DNA of 33,940 nt, taken from Caccovivens sp964594865 (GTDB lineage Bacteria > Bacillota > Clostridia > Christensenellales > UBA1242). The DNA lies in the NCBI GenBank assembly GCA_964594865.1, contig CAZQMZ010000011.1:1-33940 (forward strand), read 5' to 3'. The position numbers and the translations under genes are program-made. Under the pieces are notes generated by a model. It saw only the letters and a program-made list of their open reading frames with translations, did no database searches and was not told where the DNA came from. Below, piece by piece: positions 7,213 through 15,697 of this stretch (positions are counted from its first letter, which is position 1; every line of letters starts with the position of its first letter).

Positions 7213-7824
7213 TTAGTTTTTTTTATGCTGTTCTTCCGAACTTGATTTTGTGCGAGCGGAGTTTTTTGATTTTCTCTTGACTTTTCTTTTGAAAATCTTT
7301 TTCACAAGTGTCAAAGGCGATGTTTCAAAAATTTTGCCTGTGTTCATGACAACCACAGCACACTTTTCCACCGCATAGTTTTTCATTATCGCCTTGCCGA
7401 AGATTGTTATTCCAGCAATCAAAGAACTGACAAAGCATGTGACAAGAAAGCAGATATTGGCATCTTGAATATGCAGATTCACCACCAAACTGACGCCACC
7501 TGCCCCGCTTAAAATTCCGCAAATGTCGCCCACAACGTCACCACAAAAGGAAGAGATTTTTTCGGTGTTCTGGCAGAGTTTGATGGCGGTCTTATATCCC
7601 CTGTCTTTTTGATATTTTTCCAACTGGCAAATGTCGGTCGAAGTGACTGCCACAGCAATCATGTCAAAAATGACACTCAAAATGATGAAGAAAACAATGA
7701 TAAAGACGGACAGAAAAGAAGAGAGAGTTGGAAAAAGGCTTTGTGAAACCATGCTAAAAAGAATAGATAAACAAATTGACAAAACAAACGTCTTGACAGC
7801 CCACTTCAAGTTGTTCTTTTTCAT
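7213..7824 (-). CDS. Small integral membrane protein, possibly DUF21/CNNM-like
   Basis: A 203-residue protein I do not firmly recognise. Hydrophobic segments lie at about residues 9-27, 36-60, 104-117 and 124-145, and the last 25 residues form a charged, Lys/Ser-rich cytoplasmic-looking tail. The stretch from the second membrane segment through STDICQLEKYQKDRGYKTA and KLCQNTEKISSF resembles the N-terminal transmembrane DUF21 domain of CNNM/CorC-type transporters. The CBS and CorC domains are absent. The family link is a guess from pattern. There is no SD; a TATAAT ends 5 nt before the ATG, preceded by a dyad (7836-7861), so the mRNA may be leaderless. It follows the 841-residue protein gene by 81 bp. 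Confidence 0.55.
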   Translation of the reverse strand: MKKNNLKWAVKTFVLSICLSILFSMVSQSLFPTLSSFLSVFIIVFFIILSVIFDMIAVAVTSTDICQLEKYQKDRGYKTAIKLCQNTEKISSFCGDVVGDICGILSGAGGVSLVVNLHIQDANICFLVTCFVSSLIAGITIFGKAIMKNYAVEKCAVVVMNTGKIFETSPLTLVKKIFKRKVKRKSKNSARTKSSSEEQHKKN

Positions 7825-7829
7825 ATCTT

Positions 7830-7861
7830 ATTATATTGTCCGCGCGCGAAATTTAGGACAA
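7830..7861 (-). promoter_or_regulatory. Promoter with dyad-symmetric spacer (candidate operator)
   Basis: Minus strand TTGTCC (7861-7856), 20-bp spacer, TATAAT (7835-7830), 5 nt before the ATG at 7824. The -35 hexamer is the left half of an inverted repeat, TTGTCC-N14-GGACAA, whose right half abuts the -10. The centre is CG-rich (CGCGCG). Overlong spacers spanned by a dyad are typical of MerR-type regulation; that link is inference only. Confidence 0.4.
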
Positions 7862-7905
7862 CTCATGGTCAAGATTTTTGATGTTATATTGTCATTCTTG
7901 TTTGC

Positions 7906-10431
7906 TTATTCCATTTTTTTGCCATTGTCATTATCTGTTAAATTTGTCATAATATTCTCATGATATTTGTTCAAACCATAGTTATCAAGTGTGAGAAACA
8001 CTTCTGGTTTGGACGCGCTGTCAACTTCTTCAATTTCAAGAGAGTCAACATTTGCATTTAACTTTGGAATGTCTATACAAGAATTTTTCAGTTGCAAAAA
8101 GAGATTCCCATCACATTTTTTCAAAGTTCCCCACACCGGCATGTGTGGATATAAAATTCTACCTTGTTTGGAAAGAGCATTTTGCAATTTTTCAGAACTT
8201 TCAAGCAAATTGTTGAGCGTTTTGATGATAGGATTTGATTGATTGGTTTTTGGAGAATTCATCTGAGAATTGATTAATTTCTCTGACAAAATATCCTTAT
8301 ATTTTTCCTTAACTCCCCTCAAAAATTCATAATCATTGATGACATATGTCACCAAAACCATATATTCTGCTTCTGGCAATGGTTCATGATTGAACTTTTG
8401 CAAAAGTTCTTGCGGAAGAATTTGATTGAATTTGTCGTGTTGTGACATAAATTTGTAAAAATCTTCAATTTCCTTAATTTCATCAAGCGAATTGGTTGCT
8501 ATCTGGAAATATAAACTATTAAAAAATCTTCCAACTAATGTAGAATTAGACAAGGTGTATGGCAAATTGTTGTTATTGTTTTTCTTAGCCCTTTCTGCCA
8601 ACTCTTTGAATTTCGTTTGTGAACCCAAATAATTTTTTCGAATATTGGAATGATATTCTTTCAACTGCGAAACAATCTCGCCATTGATTTTGATTGCATC
8701 TTTGACCACATTGTCCAGATTTTTGTCGTCACGCTCGTCAAGATGGCTGTTGATTTCTTCCTTTATCTTGGCATACATTCCAAGCTGTTCGTAAATTTTA
8801 GGGTCAATTTGCATTGCTTTGCGGAACTTCACATATTTGTCTTTCAATTCTTTGATTTGATTGAGCATTGCAGGGTTAATTAATGATATATTGTTTTCAT
8901 AGAATTTCTGAGTGCGATTTAAAATTTCGACGAAAGGATATTCGCTCTCACAATCAGAAAAGTCTGGAATGACAATGTTTTCAGAGTTTTCCTTGTCAGA
9001 ACTCCCCGTGTTGCCTCTGTTTGTTGTGGTGTTTGTGCGTCTTTTCTTCTCCTTGCGCTTTGTCAAGTTTAAAAGAATGGCGTCAACTTCTTTCCGCTCA
9101 TCTTTATTCAATTTTTCATATTTTTCCAAGAAGACATTTTCGGAGATTTTTTTGTCGCTCGTATCTTTGGCAACAATACGGCGAGATTTTCTCAAAAGCC
9201 CCTCTCGCGTTCTTAAACCTTCACCAGCTTCCAAAGAAGTGTCCAGCACGCTGGCAGTTTCAATAAGAAGCTTTTTGATGTTTTTCTGCTCAAAATTCTC
9301 TTCGCTTGAAATTTTGGCAAGAACAGCGTCCAAAACCTTTGGGTCGGTTTTGATGAAATATGGGCTGGTCAGGCAAGATATGGTGTTTTCGTTCCCAAAG
9401 CCATAGTTCAAAAGAACCTTTTTCACTTCTTCAATGTTGTTCATTTGTTTGCTTGTTATAGTGCTGATCATGTTCAAGTTGTCAATGTCATAGCAAAAAT
9501 CGCTTGCCTTGTTAATCGCCTCAAATGCTTCCACTCCCAAACTTACATAGCATTCAGCAAGTTTATCCAAGAACTCTTCTACTTTCTTTGGTCTGATTTG
9601 AAGAAGACTTGGAGAAAGCGCCACACGATTGACCAACTCCTTATGATCTTCCGCTGTCCTACCAAAATGACTTTCCAAGAAATTGATGTTGTCTTTAAGG
9701 GCTTTTGGCGAGATTGTCAAAAGCGTGTGAGCTTTCTTGAAACATTCTTTTGGGCTGAGAACATATCTCTGCGCGTCGCTGTCCCACATGAAATTGGAAA
9801 TATAGTCCAAAATCTCTTGAACATTTTTCGCGCTTGTTCTATATAACAATGTGGAGCAATCTTCAACAAGATTTTTTATCGTTTCCTCATCTTCAACGAT
9901 ATCAAAGATGTTGAATGTGACATTTTGGATGTTGTCTTTGTAATCATTTTCCACAAGAACCTTGATCATTGTGTTGTAAGTCTTGATGCTGGCGTTGTTG
10001 AACGCCCCAATCTTCGCCAAAGCACGAGTGTCGATTTTAAGCCCCTCTTTTGCCCTTTTTAACGTTTCAAAAAACTCATCCCGAATTGTATTTTCTTGGT
10101 CGAGATAATATTTCAAAATTTTATCCACCGCCGTTTCAGCAAACTTGTTGCGTCTTCTAATCAATTCTATGGCATTGGCATTTTTTGAGGAATTGATTGC
10201 TTTATCATCCTCCTTTTCAAGTTGGATGAACTTTGCAAAAACGCCGAGCAAGTTTTCGGCGACGCCAATTCTGTTGCGTGAAAAAATTTCTTCAATTTTT
10301 GCTTCGATTTCTTCCTCGGAGAGATAGAAATGCTCCTTGAAAACATCTTCAAGTTCTTTGGAAATAGTCTTTGCCCACTCGTCAGATTCTATCAACTCTT
10401 TGACTTCTTCTTTCGATAACACTCTGTCCAT
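7906..10431 (-). CDS. Unrecognised 841-residue helical protein with mTERF-like repeats
   Basis: I recognise no named family for the whole protein. It has no signal peptide or membrane segment and is rich in Glu, Lys, Asn and Leu. Between about residues 191 and 396 a motif recurs at 34-49 residue spacing: CSTLLYRTSAKNVQEILDYI, AHTLLTISPKALKDNINFL, SPSLLQIRPKKVEEFLDKL, a weaker fourth near 322, and SPYFIKTDPKVLDAVLAKI. The pattern (a Leu pair, Ser/Pro-Lys, then an amphipathic helix) resembles the helical repeats of mTERF nucleic-acid-binding proteins. A basic, low-complexity linker (about 450-485: KRKEKKRR, Thr/Asn/Gly runs) leads to a charged, probably coiled C-terminal half. The ATG at 10431 follows GGGAG; nine more codons are open upstream but have no site. 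It has its own near-consensus promoter, and proS follows on its upstream side. Confidence 0.6.
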   Translation of the reverse strand: MDRVLSKEEVKELIESDEWAKTISKELEDVFKEHFYLSEEEIEAKIEEIFSRNRIGVAENLLGVFAKFIQLEKEDDKAINSSKNANAIELIRRRNKFAETAVDKILKYYLDQENTIRDEFFETLKRAKEGLKIDTRALAKIGAFNNASIKTYNTMIKVLVENDYKDNIQNVTFNIFDIVEDEETIKNLVEDCSTLLYRTSAKNVQEILDYISNFMWDSDAQRYVLSPKECFKKAHTLLTISPKALKDNINFLESHFGRTAEDHKELVNRVALSPSLLQIRPKKVEEFLDKLAECYVSLGVEAFEAINKASDFCYDIDNLNMISTITSKQMNNIEEVKKVLLNYGFGNENTISCLTSPYFIKTDPKVLDAVLAKISSEENFEQKNIKKLLIETASVLDTSLEAGEGLRTREGLLRKSRRIVAKDTSDKKISENVFLEKYEKLNKDERKEVDAILLNLTKRKEKKRRTNTTTNRGNTGSSDKENSENIVIPDFSDCESEYPFVEILNRTQKFYENNISLINPAMLNQIKELKDKYVKFRKAMQIDPKIYEQLGMYAKIKEEINSHLDERDDKNLDNVVKDAIKINGEIVSQLKEYHSNIRKNYLGSQTKFKELAERAKKNNNNNLPYTLSNSTLVGRFFNSLYFQIATNSLDEIKEIEDFYKFMSQHDKFNQILPQELLQKFNHEPLPEAEYMVLVTYVINDYEFLRGVKEKYKDILSEKLINSQMNSPKTNQSNPIIKTLNNLLESSEKLQNALSKQGRILYPHMPVWGTLKKCDGNLFLQLKNSCIDIPKLNANVDSLEIEEVDSASKPEVFLTLDNYGLNKYHENIMTNLTDNDNGKKME

Positions 10432-10458
10432 TTTTTTCTCCCTTTTAATTCTCCACAT

Positions 10459-10487
10459 ATTCTACCACACATTGCCATTTTTGTCAA
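10459..10487 (-). promoter_or_regulatory. Promoter of the 841-residue protein gene
   Basis: Minus strand TTGACA (10487-10482), 17-bp spacer, TAGAAT (10464-10459), about 28 nt before the ATG with a GGGAG site between. A textbook housekeeping promoter, so the gene is probably expressed in growing cells. Confidence 0.8.
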
Positions 10488-10604
10488 TACTGAAAAACAC
10501 TCCAAATTCAATATTTTTGATCATTTTTCAAATAATCTTCAAACATTAATAAGCTTTTTCAAAGGTTCAAATATACGAAAAAATTCGCACAAAATATATG
10601 AAAA

Positions 10605-10662
10605 ATACACAACATGCGGTGTGTTATACATGCATATCACACCAAGTATTGTGTATTATGCA
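10605..10662. repeat. Palindromic repeat, copy B (downstream of proS)
   Basis: Inverted repeat: ATACACAA (10605-10612) pairs with TTGTGTAT (10649-10656), and GGTGTG (10618-10623) with CACACC (10638-10643), around a GCATGC-like centre. The right end carries the full half-site of the family, on the minus strand TGCATAATACACAA. It lies 35 nt beyond the proS stop codon, in the 238-bp gap before the next gene; apart from it and the promoter at 10459-10487 I see nothing else in that gap. Confidence 0.8.
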
Positions 10663-10696
10663 AAAAATATCTCTTTATTTGTGGAGAAAAAGAAAT

Positions 10697-12433
10697 TTAT
10701 GTCCTTGCATAATTTTCAATTTCGTCAATCCCGTCTTTGATGAGCATTTTGAGTTCGCTGATGAGTTCTCCAAGGTTTATGAACAGTTGCTCTCCGTCTT
10801 CGCGGATTGTCACTTCTGCCTGTCCATTTGCAATTGTCTTTGGACTTATCACCACACGAATTGGCATGCCCATAAGTTCGCTGTCTGTGAGTTTGATTCC
10901 TGCTGACAAATTGCGATCGTCATAAAGCACTTCAATTCCTACGTCGAGCATTTTCTTATACATCTCTTCTGCCACTGCACTGACATTTTCATTGTCCAAT
11001 CGAAGTGGGCACAAATGAACATGCCATGGTGCGATTGTCATTGGCCAAACAAGACCTTTTTCATCCGCCCTTTCTTCAATTATGCTGGCAAGAGAACGTC
11101 CCACACCAATGCCATAGCACCCCATGATTGGTTCTTTTGTTGTGCCGTCTGGCATCGTCACTTTCATGCCCATGGTTTTGGTGTATTTGGTGCCAAGTTG
11201 GAATATGTTTCCAATTTCAATTCCACGTGTCAAAGTCAATGCTTTGCCACAATGAACACAGCATTCGCCTTCTTTCACCAAAGAAATGTCGACATATTTC
11301 ACATCTTTCAAATCGCGCGTTGCACTGACATTTTTCAAGTGAAAATCTTTTTTGTTTGCCCCTGTGACAAAATTTTCCAGTCCTTTCAAAGTGATGTCAT
11401 AGAAAACATGTGTGTCTTCTGGAAAGTTTAAATTCACGCAACCGATGTTGCCAGCAACAAGTCCAAACTCTTCAACGTCGACAGGCAAAAGTTCGCTTTG
11501 AACAAGTTTTTGAAGTTTGATTTCGTTGACATCGTGGTCGCCACGAAGGAAGGCAACCACCAATTTCCCGTCCGTTTCTGTTTTATAGCAAACCGCTTTT
11601 GCTGTGTGCTGTGCGTCGACCTCCAAAAAGTTGCAAACATCTTCAATGGTGTGTGCATTGCCTGTGAAAACTTCTTCCATTTCGCCCGCCACGACAGCGT
11701 CATTTACGTCTTTCACCGAAGCTGCCACTTCCATATTGCTGGAATATCCACAGTTTGAGCAAATGACAAGTCTATCTTCGCCCGCGTCCGTCACAGCCAT
11801 AAATTCATCTGCAACCTTGCCACCCATCATGCCAGTGTCGCTTTTGACAGCAATAAACTTTTTGAAACCTATACGTTTGTATATGCGAACATAAGAGTCA
11901 TAAACTTTTTTATAATAATTTTCCAAATCTTCTTGCGAAATATGAAAAGAATATGCGTCCTTCATGGTGAACTCTTTCACGCGGATAAGCCCGCCACGTG
12001 GACGTGCTTCATCACGGAATTTGGTCTGGATTTGATATATCATAAACGGCAATTGGTCGTGGCTTTTGATTGTGTTGAGCGCCATATGCACTGATGCTTC
12101 TTCATGAGTCATTCCAAGCACCATATCATGCCCTGTGCGGTCTTTGAAACGCACCATTTCGTCTTTTATGGAAGAATATCTTCCGCTCATTTCCCAAAGT
12201 TCGCGTGGCATAACAACAGGAAAAAGCACTTCTTGTCCGCCAATAGCGTTCATCTCTTCACGTATGATGTTTTGAATTTTCATATTAACTCTTTGCGCCG
12301 GTGGAAGAAGAGAAAAAATTCCTGCACTGACTTGTTTTATGTAGCCGGCACGCAAAAGAAGAATGTGACTTTTTAAGCTGGCACCATTTGGAGTTTCCTT
12401 AATTCTTTCTCCAACGAGTTTCGAAAGTTTCAT
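10697..12433 (-). CDS. proS: Prolyl-tRNA synthetase, bacterial type with editing domain
   Basis: ProRS charges tRNA-Pro and edits mischarged Ala. The 578-residue protein is the long bacterial form. It opens MKLSKLVGERIKETPNGASL and has class II motif 2 in KFRDEARPRGGLIRVKEF and motif 3 in GCYGIGVGRSLASIIEE. Between them is the INS editing domain, flanked by paired-cysteine segments (CSNCGYSSN and CVHCGKALTLTRG) normal for this family. The anticodon-binding domain is C-terminal (WHVHLCPL onwards). The ATG overlaps the xseB stop codon as ATGA and is preceded by GAGGAGG. proS replaces the isoprenoid genes (ispA, dxs) that follow xseAB in Bacillus. Confidence 0.97.
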   Translation of the reverse strand: MKLSKLVGERIKETPNGASLKSHILLLRAGYIKQVSAGIFSLLPPAQRVNMKIQNIIREEMNAIGGQEVLFPVVMPRELWEMSGRYSSIKDEMVRFKDRTGHDMVLGMTHEEASVHMALNTIKSHDQLPFMIYQIQTKFRDEARPRGGLIRVKEFTMKDAYSFHISQEDLENYYKKVYDSYVRIYKRIGFKKFIAVKSDTGMMGGKVADEFMAVTDAGEDRLVICSNCGYSSNMEVAASVKDVNDAVVAGEMEEVFTGNAHTIEDVCNFLEVDAQHTAKAVCYKTETDGKLVVAFLRGDHDVNEIKLQKLVQSELLPVDVEEFGLVAGNIGCVNLNFPEDTHVFYDITLKGLENFVTGANKKDFHLKNVSATRDLKDVKYVDISLVKEGECCVHCGKALTLTRGIEIGNIFQLGTKYTKTMGMKVTMPDGTTKEPIMGCYGIGVGRSLASIIEERADEKGLVWPMTIAPWHVHLCPLRLDNENVSAVAEEMYKKMLDVGIEVLYDDRNLSAGIKLTDSELMGMPIRVVISPKTIANGQAEVTIREDGEQLFINLGELISELKMLIKDGIDEIENYART

Positions 12434-12633
12434 ACTTCCTCCTCTGTTATCTCACCTAATTCTTTCTTAATTTCAAAAAGTTTGCCATTCACCTTTGAAA
12501 GCTCTTCTTGCGAAAACTTTGCAAGTGTGCTTGCGCGTTCAAAAAGTTCTTGCGCAGTTTTGAGTGGCAAGTTTTCTTTTTCCAATTTTTCGATGATTTC
12601 TTCCATTTCTTTGATTGCTTCTTCGTATGTCAT
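12430..12633 (-). CDS. xseB: Exodeoxyribonuclease VII small subunit
   Basis: A 67-residue acidic, helical protein starting MTYEEAIKEMEEIIEKLE, with the LPLKTAQELFERASTLAKF segment typical of XseB. With XseA it forms exonuclease VII, which degrades single-stranded DNA. Both ends overlap neighbours by 4 bp: its ATG with the xseA stop and its TGA with the proS start, so the three genes are translationally coupled. GGAG precedes the ATG. Confidence 0.95.
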   Translation of the reverse strand: MTYEEAIKEMEEIIEKLEKENLPLKTAQELFERASTLAKFSQEELSKVNGKLFEIKKELGEITEEEV

Positions 12634-13811
12634 TTTCTTTCTCCTGTTTTGATGGTCACATTTCCATCTATAAAATTGATGTCAAACTCTTGTGATATAT
12701 TCAATTCTGTCTTTCGTCCAACGGTTTTGCCTTGTTGCTCTATTTTAGCATATCCCATCCGGAGAATGTCAAGCGGATTGAGTTTGTTGAGCGAAGCAAT
12801 TTTGAGTTTGAGTTGATATTCTCTGTCAAGTGTAAATGTCGTCAGTTTTGTCGAAATATGTGAAGTGATTTTTTTTAATTTTTCCACCCTTTCTTTCAAA
12901 AAGGTTTCTATCAAGTCCAAAATGATATTTTTTGAACCAGCAAATTGAAGTGTCTTTTCCGAAACATAGACATCCAAAAGACGCGCAAGACGTGCCACAT
13001 CTTTTTTGAGCGAAGCTTGAAGGTTTTTGGAGTCTTGTGTGAGAAGTTCAGCCGCCGCACTTGGTGTTGGTGCACGTAGGTCGCTGACAAAGTCGATTAT
13101 GGTGAAGTCGGTTTCATGTCCCACCGCCGAAACAATCGGTTTTTGACAATCATATGTGGCACGTGCGACAATTTCGGTGTTATATGCCGACAAATCTTCC
13201 AGACTTCCACCACCGCGAGCCACCACAACAACGTCGACTTTGTTGTATGTCGAAAAAAAGTTGATGCCGTCGGCAATTTCCTTCTCTGCGCCAATACCTT
13301 GAACTTTGGTGTGATAGAGCACAATGTCAATCGATGGATTTCTTCGCCATGCAACATTTTTGATGTCTTGAATGACCGCGCCATCTCTTGATGTCACCAC
13401 ACCGATGCGCTTTATGCTTGACGGTATTGGTTTTTTGTGAACAACATCGAAAAGTCCTTCTCTCTCCAACTTTTCTTTCAGCTCAATAAATTTTTGAAAG
13501 AGCAAACCTTGTCCAGATTGTTCAAGCCTGTTCACAACAAAATTGAAACGTCCGCCTTTGACATAAAAATTTGGCGAACCAGTCAACACAACTTGGTCGC
13601 CTTCTTTGACATTTTGCAACATGTCAGCAATAAAACAAACACAAGGAAGAGAACTTTCTTCGTCCTTAATTGAAAAATATGCCACTCCGTGTGCCTTTGA
13701 AATGCCAAAAACTTCTCCAACAATTTTGATGTTATGGAGAAGTTCCTCAGCATTGAAAATATCTTTTATTATGCTATTAAATTTCGTTACTGTTAATGTG
13801 AAATTGTTCAT
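12630..13811 (-). CDS. xseA: Exodeoxyribonuclease VII large subunit
   Basis: The catalytic subunit of exonuclease VII, 393 residues. An N-terminal OB-fold (about 1-100) binds ssDNA. The catalytic domain carries GVVTSRDGAVIQDI, VVARGGGSLEDLSAYN, SAVGHETDFTI and DLRAPTPSAAAE, all family hallmarks. The C-terminal part is long and helical and ends with the conserved NPLDILRMGYA element. No convincing SD lies before the ATG at 13811, which is 6 bp after the nusB stop; coupling to nusB translation is likely. folD, which lies between nusB and xseA in Bacillus, is absent. Confidence 0.97.
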   Translation of the reverse strand: MNNFTLTVTKFNSIIKDIFNAEELLHNIKIVGEVFGISKAHGVAYFSIKDEESSLPCVCFIADMLQNVKEGDQVVLTGSPNFYVKGGRFNFVVNRLEQSGQGLLFQKFIELKEKLEREGLFDVVHKKPIPSSIKRIGVVTSRDGAVIQDIKNVAWRRNPSIDIVLYHTKVQGIGAEKEIADGINFFSTYNKVDVVVVARGGGSLEDLSAYNTEIVARATYDCQKPIVSAVGHETDFTIIDFVSDLRAPTPSAAAELLTQDSKNLQASLKKDVARLARLLDVYVSEKTLQFAGSKNIILDLIETFLKERVEKLKKITSHISTKLTTFTLDREYQLKLKIASLNKLNPLDILRMGYAKIEQQGKTVGRKTELNISQEFDINFIDGNVTIKTGERK

Positions 13812-13817
13812 ATTGAT

Positions 13818-14204
13818 TTAAATTTCTTTCACCATGGCTGAAAGAATTCCGTTTATGAATTTGTGCGACTTGCTTGTGCTGTATTTTTTTGCAATTTCCA
13901 ACGCTTCATTGATTGCCACCGCTTTTGGAGTGTTGCAAAACAAAATCTCCGTGGTTGCCAAAGTTATGAGCGCCAAATCCACTTTGAAAAGTCTGTCATA
14001 CTCAAAATTTTGCAGATGCTTTTCAATCATCTGTTTGATTTCTTCTCTATGGTCTTTGAAAGCGGACATAATCTCTTCAAAAAACTTTTGGTCATCTTCT
14101 TTTTTCAATTCTTTCAAATTGTCTTTGGAAAGATTTTCATCACAATCATGAAAAAGCCCCTCGAAGATGAGTATAAAAGCATTCACGCGAGCATCTTTAC
14201 GCAT
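13818..14204 (-). CDS. nusB: Transcription antitermination factor NusB
   Basis: NusB with NusE (S10) assembles the antitermination complex on rRNA operons. The ATG at 14204 gives 128 residues and is preceded by GAGG; a longer frame exists upstream but lacks an SD. Visible landmarks are MRKDARVNAFILIFEGL at the start, FKVDLALITLATTEILF in the middle, and PKAVAINEALEIAKKYSTSKSHKFINGIL near the end, a stretch conserved in NusB. The start overlaps the end of the Asp23 gene by 8 bp. Confidence 0.96.
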   Translation of the reverse strand: MRKDARVNAFILIFEGLFHDCDENLSKDNLKELKKEDDQKFFEEIMSAFKDHREEIKQMIEKHLQNFEYDRLFKVDLALITLATTEILFCNTPKAVAINEALEIAKKYSTSKSHKFINGILSAMVKEI

Positions 14205-14562
14205 TTTGAACCTCGGCGTCGCACTCCACATTGATGACGTGGATGTTGATTTTGAGTGGTTTCAGTGCCACCATGGTTGCCAAAGAGTTTCGAATGTTTT
14301 CTTGAACACGATATGCGATGTCTGGAACACTGTAACCGATGTAGATGTTGATATAAACATCCACTGTCAAAGCTCCATTTTTTTCAAACTTGATTTCCAC
14401 ACCGTCATCATATCGATTGAACAACCTTTTTATCCAAGGTCGTTGAGAGTTTGTGACACTTTCCACACCATTGATTTCTTTTGCTGCCAAATTGATGATT
14501 GAAACAAGAATTTTTCGGTCGAGAGTGATTTTTCCGCTCCCTTCTTGATTTTTCACTGCCAT
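14197..14562 (-). CDS. Asp23/Gls24-family protein (YqhY-like)
   Basis: A 121-residue DUF322/Asp23 protein. It has GKITLDRKILVSIINLAAKE at the N-terminus, VESVTNS, the charged EIKFEKNGALTVDVYINI strand region and the conserved VPDIAYRVQENIRNSL helix. Family members act at the membrane (Asp23) or influence fatty-acid synthesis (YqhY of Bacillus, coded beside accBC). Position between spoIIIAH and nusB matches yqhY, although accBC are missing here. GGAG precedes the ATG and a promoter lies at 14586-14615, so it opens the nusB-xseAB-proS operon. Confidence 0.93.
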   Translation of the reverse strand: MAVKNQEGSGKITLDRKILVSIINLAAKEINGVESVTNSQRPWIKRLFNRYDDGVEIKFEKNGALTVDVYINIYIGYSVPDIAYRVQENIRNSLATMVALKPLKINIHVINVECDAEVQNA

Positions 14563-14585
14563 AGTTTTCTCCTTATGTTAAAACC

Positions 14586-14615
14586 ATTTTAGCACACATC
14601 AAAAACATTTTGCAA
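14586..14615 (-). promoter_or_regulatory. Promoter of Asp23-nusB-xseAB-proS operon
   Basis: Minus strand TTGCAA (14615-14610), 18-bp spacer, TAAAAT (14591-14586), ending 23 nt before the ATG with an SD between. It begins just after the spoIIIAH stop codon, so vegetative genes can be expressed independently of the sporulation operon. Confidence 0.65.
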
Positions 14616-14616
14616 A

Positions 14617-15084
14617 CTATTCAGCGGAAATTATCACAATATTTCTAAGTTCTGTGCCAAGTTGTTCCATAACCACCGTGCAAATTTGAGCAACTTCGCT
14701 TTCTGTCAAAGATGATGCTTGTACAACAACGTTGACTTTTGAGCTGGAAATAGCAATCACACAATCAGAAAAACCGAGTGCTTTGATCAGTCCTTCAACT
14801 GCAAGTTCTTTTTCCATGGTTGCAATAAGTTCCAATTTTGCCGCTTCAGCCGCTTCAATTGCTGCTTCGGAAGAAGATTCGCTTTCAATTATGGCGTCAT
14901 AATAAAGAATTTCTTGATCTCTTGTGCTTTCACGGTCGTTGCGATATGATGTGAAATAACTTGTTGTCACTGTGGTGGAAGTTTGCTCCGAAATGGAATT
15001 GTTGAGCACAATGTTGAGATAGCCTGTCACTCCCAAAAGGACAATCATAAGTGTTAAGATAATGATTTTTGTTCTTTTTTTCAT
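14617..15084 (-). CDS. spoIIIAH: Stage III sporulation protein AH
   Basis: SpoIIIAH is the mother-cell half of the SpoIIIAH-SpoIIQ channel that links mother cell and forespore during engulfment. The 155-residue protein has one N-terminal membrane anchor (about residues 7-27). A Ser/Thr- and Glu/Ala-rich linker follows (SSSEAAIEAAEAAKLELI), then the ring-building YscJ/FliF-like domain at about 90-155 (IKALGFSDCVIAISSSKVNVVVQA). It is shorter than the Bacillus protein (about 218), mainly in the linker. GGAG precedes the ATG. Last gene of the operon. Confidence 0.93.
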   Translation of the reverse strand: MKKRTKIIILTLMIVLLGVTGYLNIVLNNSISEQTSTTVTTSYFTSYRNDRESTRDQEILYYDAIIESESSSEAAIEAAEAAKLELIATMEKELAVEGLIKALGFSDCVIAISSSKVNVVVQASSLTESEVAQICTVVMEQLGTELRNIVIISAE

Positions 15085-15150
15085 ACTCTTATTCTCCTTT
15101 CATTTTTTTATTTCAACCTCTTCGGCAAATCTTTGAATTTTTCTTTTGGT

Positions 15151-15669
15151 TTAATAAAGAATTGTGATGTTTTCGCTGTCGATTTGCAAGACAGTTCCCG
15201 CAGCGGTCATAATGTTCATTTTCACAGCAAAATTTTCTGCACCTTCCGCAACAATCACCACCCCCTTTATCACAGGATAATTTTGTTTCACCACCACCGG
15301 TTCATCGGAAACAAGAATGATTGTTTCGGTGGTTACAGTCGTTTCCGTCCCGCCAGAAGAAACAGTCTTGGTTTCGACATCGGTTGCATATTCAAAAGTG
15401 AAGCCACTTTCAAGTGTGATGACAACATCCACATTGCCGACGCCAGAGATTTTGGACAAGACATAAGAAAGTTTATTCTCAAGCATGGTGACATATTCTT
15501 CTGCCGTTGAATAATTTTCTGACGAATTTTCGCTTATATCGTCGCTTTCTGTTGTTTGCATAAATGCAAAATAAATAACACAAATCAAAAGTCCAACAAC
15601 GATGGCAGAAATGATTTGAATATGTTTGATGCTTTTGAATTTTTCCCAAAAAGATTTAAGTTTTTCCAC
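15151..15669 (-). CDS. spoIIIAG: Stage III sporulation protein AG
   Basis: SpoIIIAG forms a large ring in the outer forespore membrane as part of the feeding-tube complex. The 172-residue protein has a membrane segment at about 19-36 and a soluble domain with KLSYVLSKISGVGNVDVVITLESG, which is characteristic. A beta-rich, Thr-rich insertion (KTVSSGGTETTVTTETI) and a final GVVIVAEGAEN strand-helix follow. The start is a GTG at 15669 with GGAGG before it. Confidence 0.93.
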   Translation of the reverse strand: MEKLKSFWEKFKSIKHIQIISAIVVGLLICVIYFAFMQTTESDDISENSSENYSTAEEYVTMLENKLSYVLSKISGVGNVDVVITLESGFTFEYATDVETKTVSSGGTETTVTTETIILVSDEPVVVKQNYPVIKGVVIVAEGAENFAVKMNIMTAAGTVLQIDSENITILY

Positions 15670-15697
15670 AATTCACCTCCATAAACTTGTCCACTTT

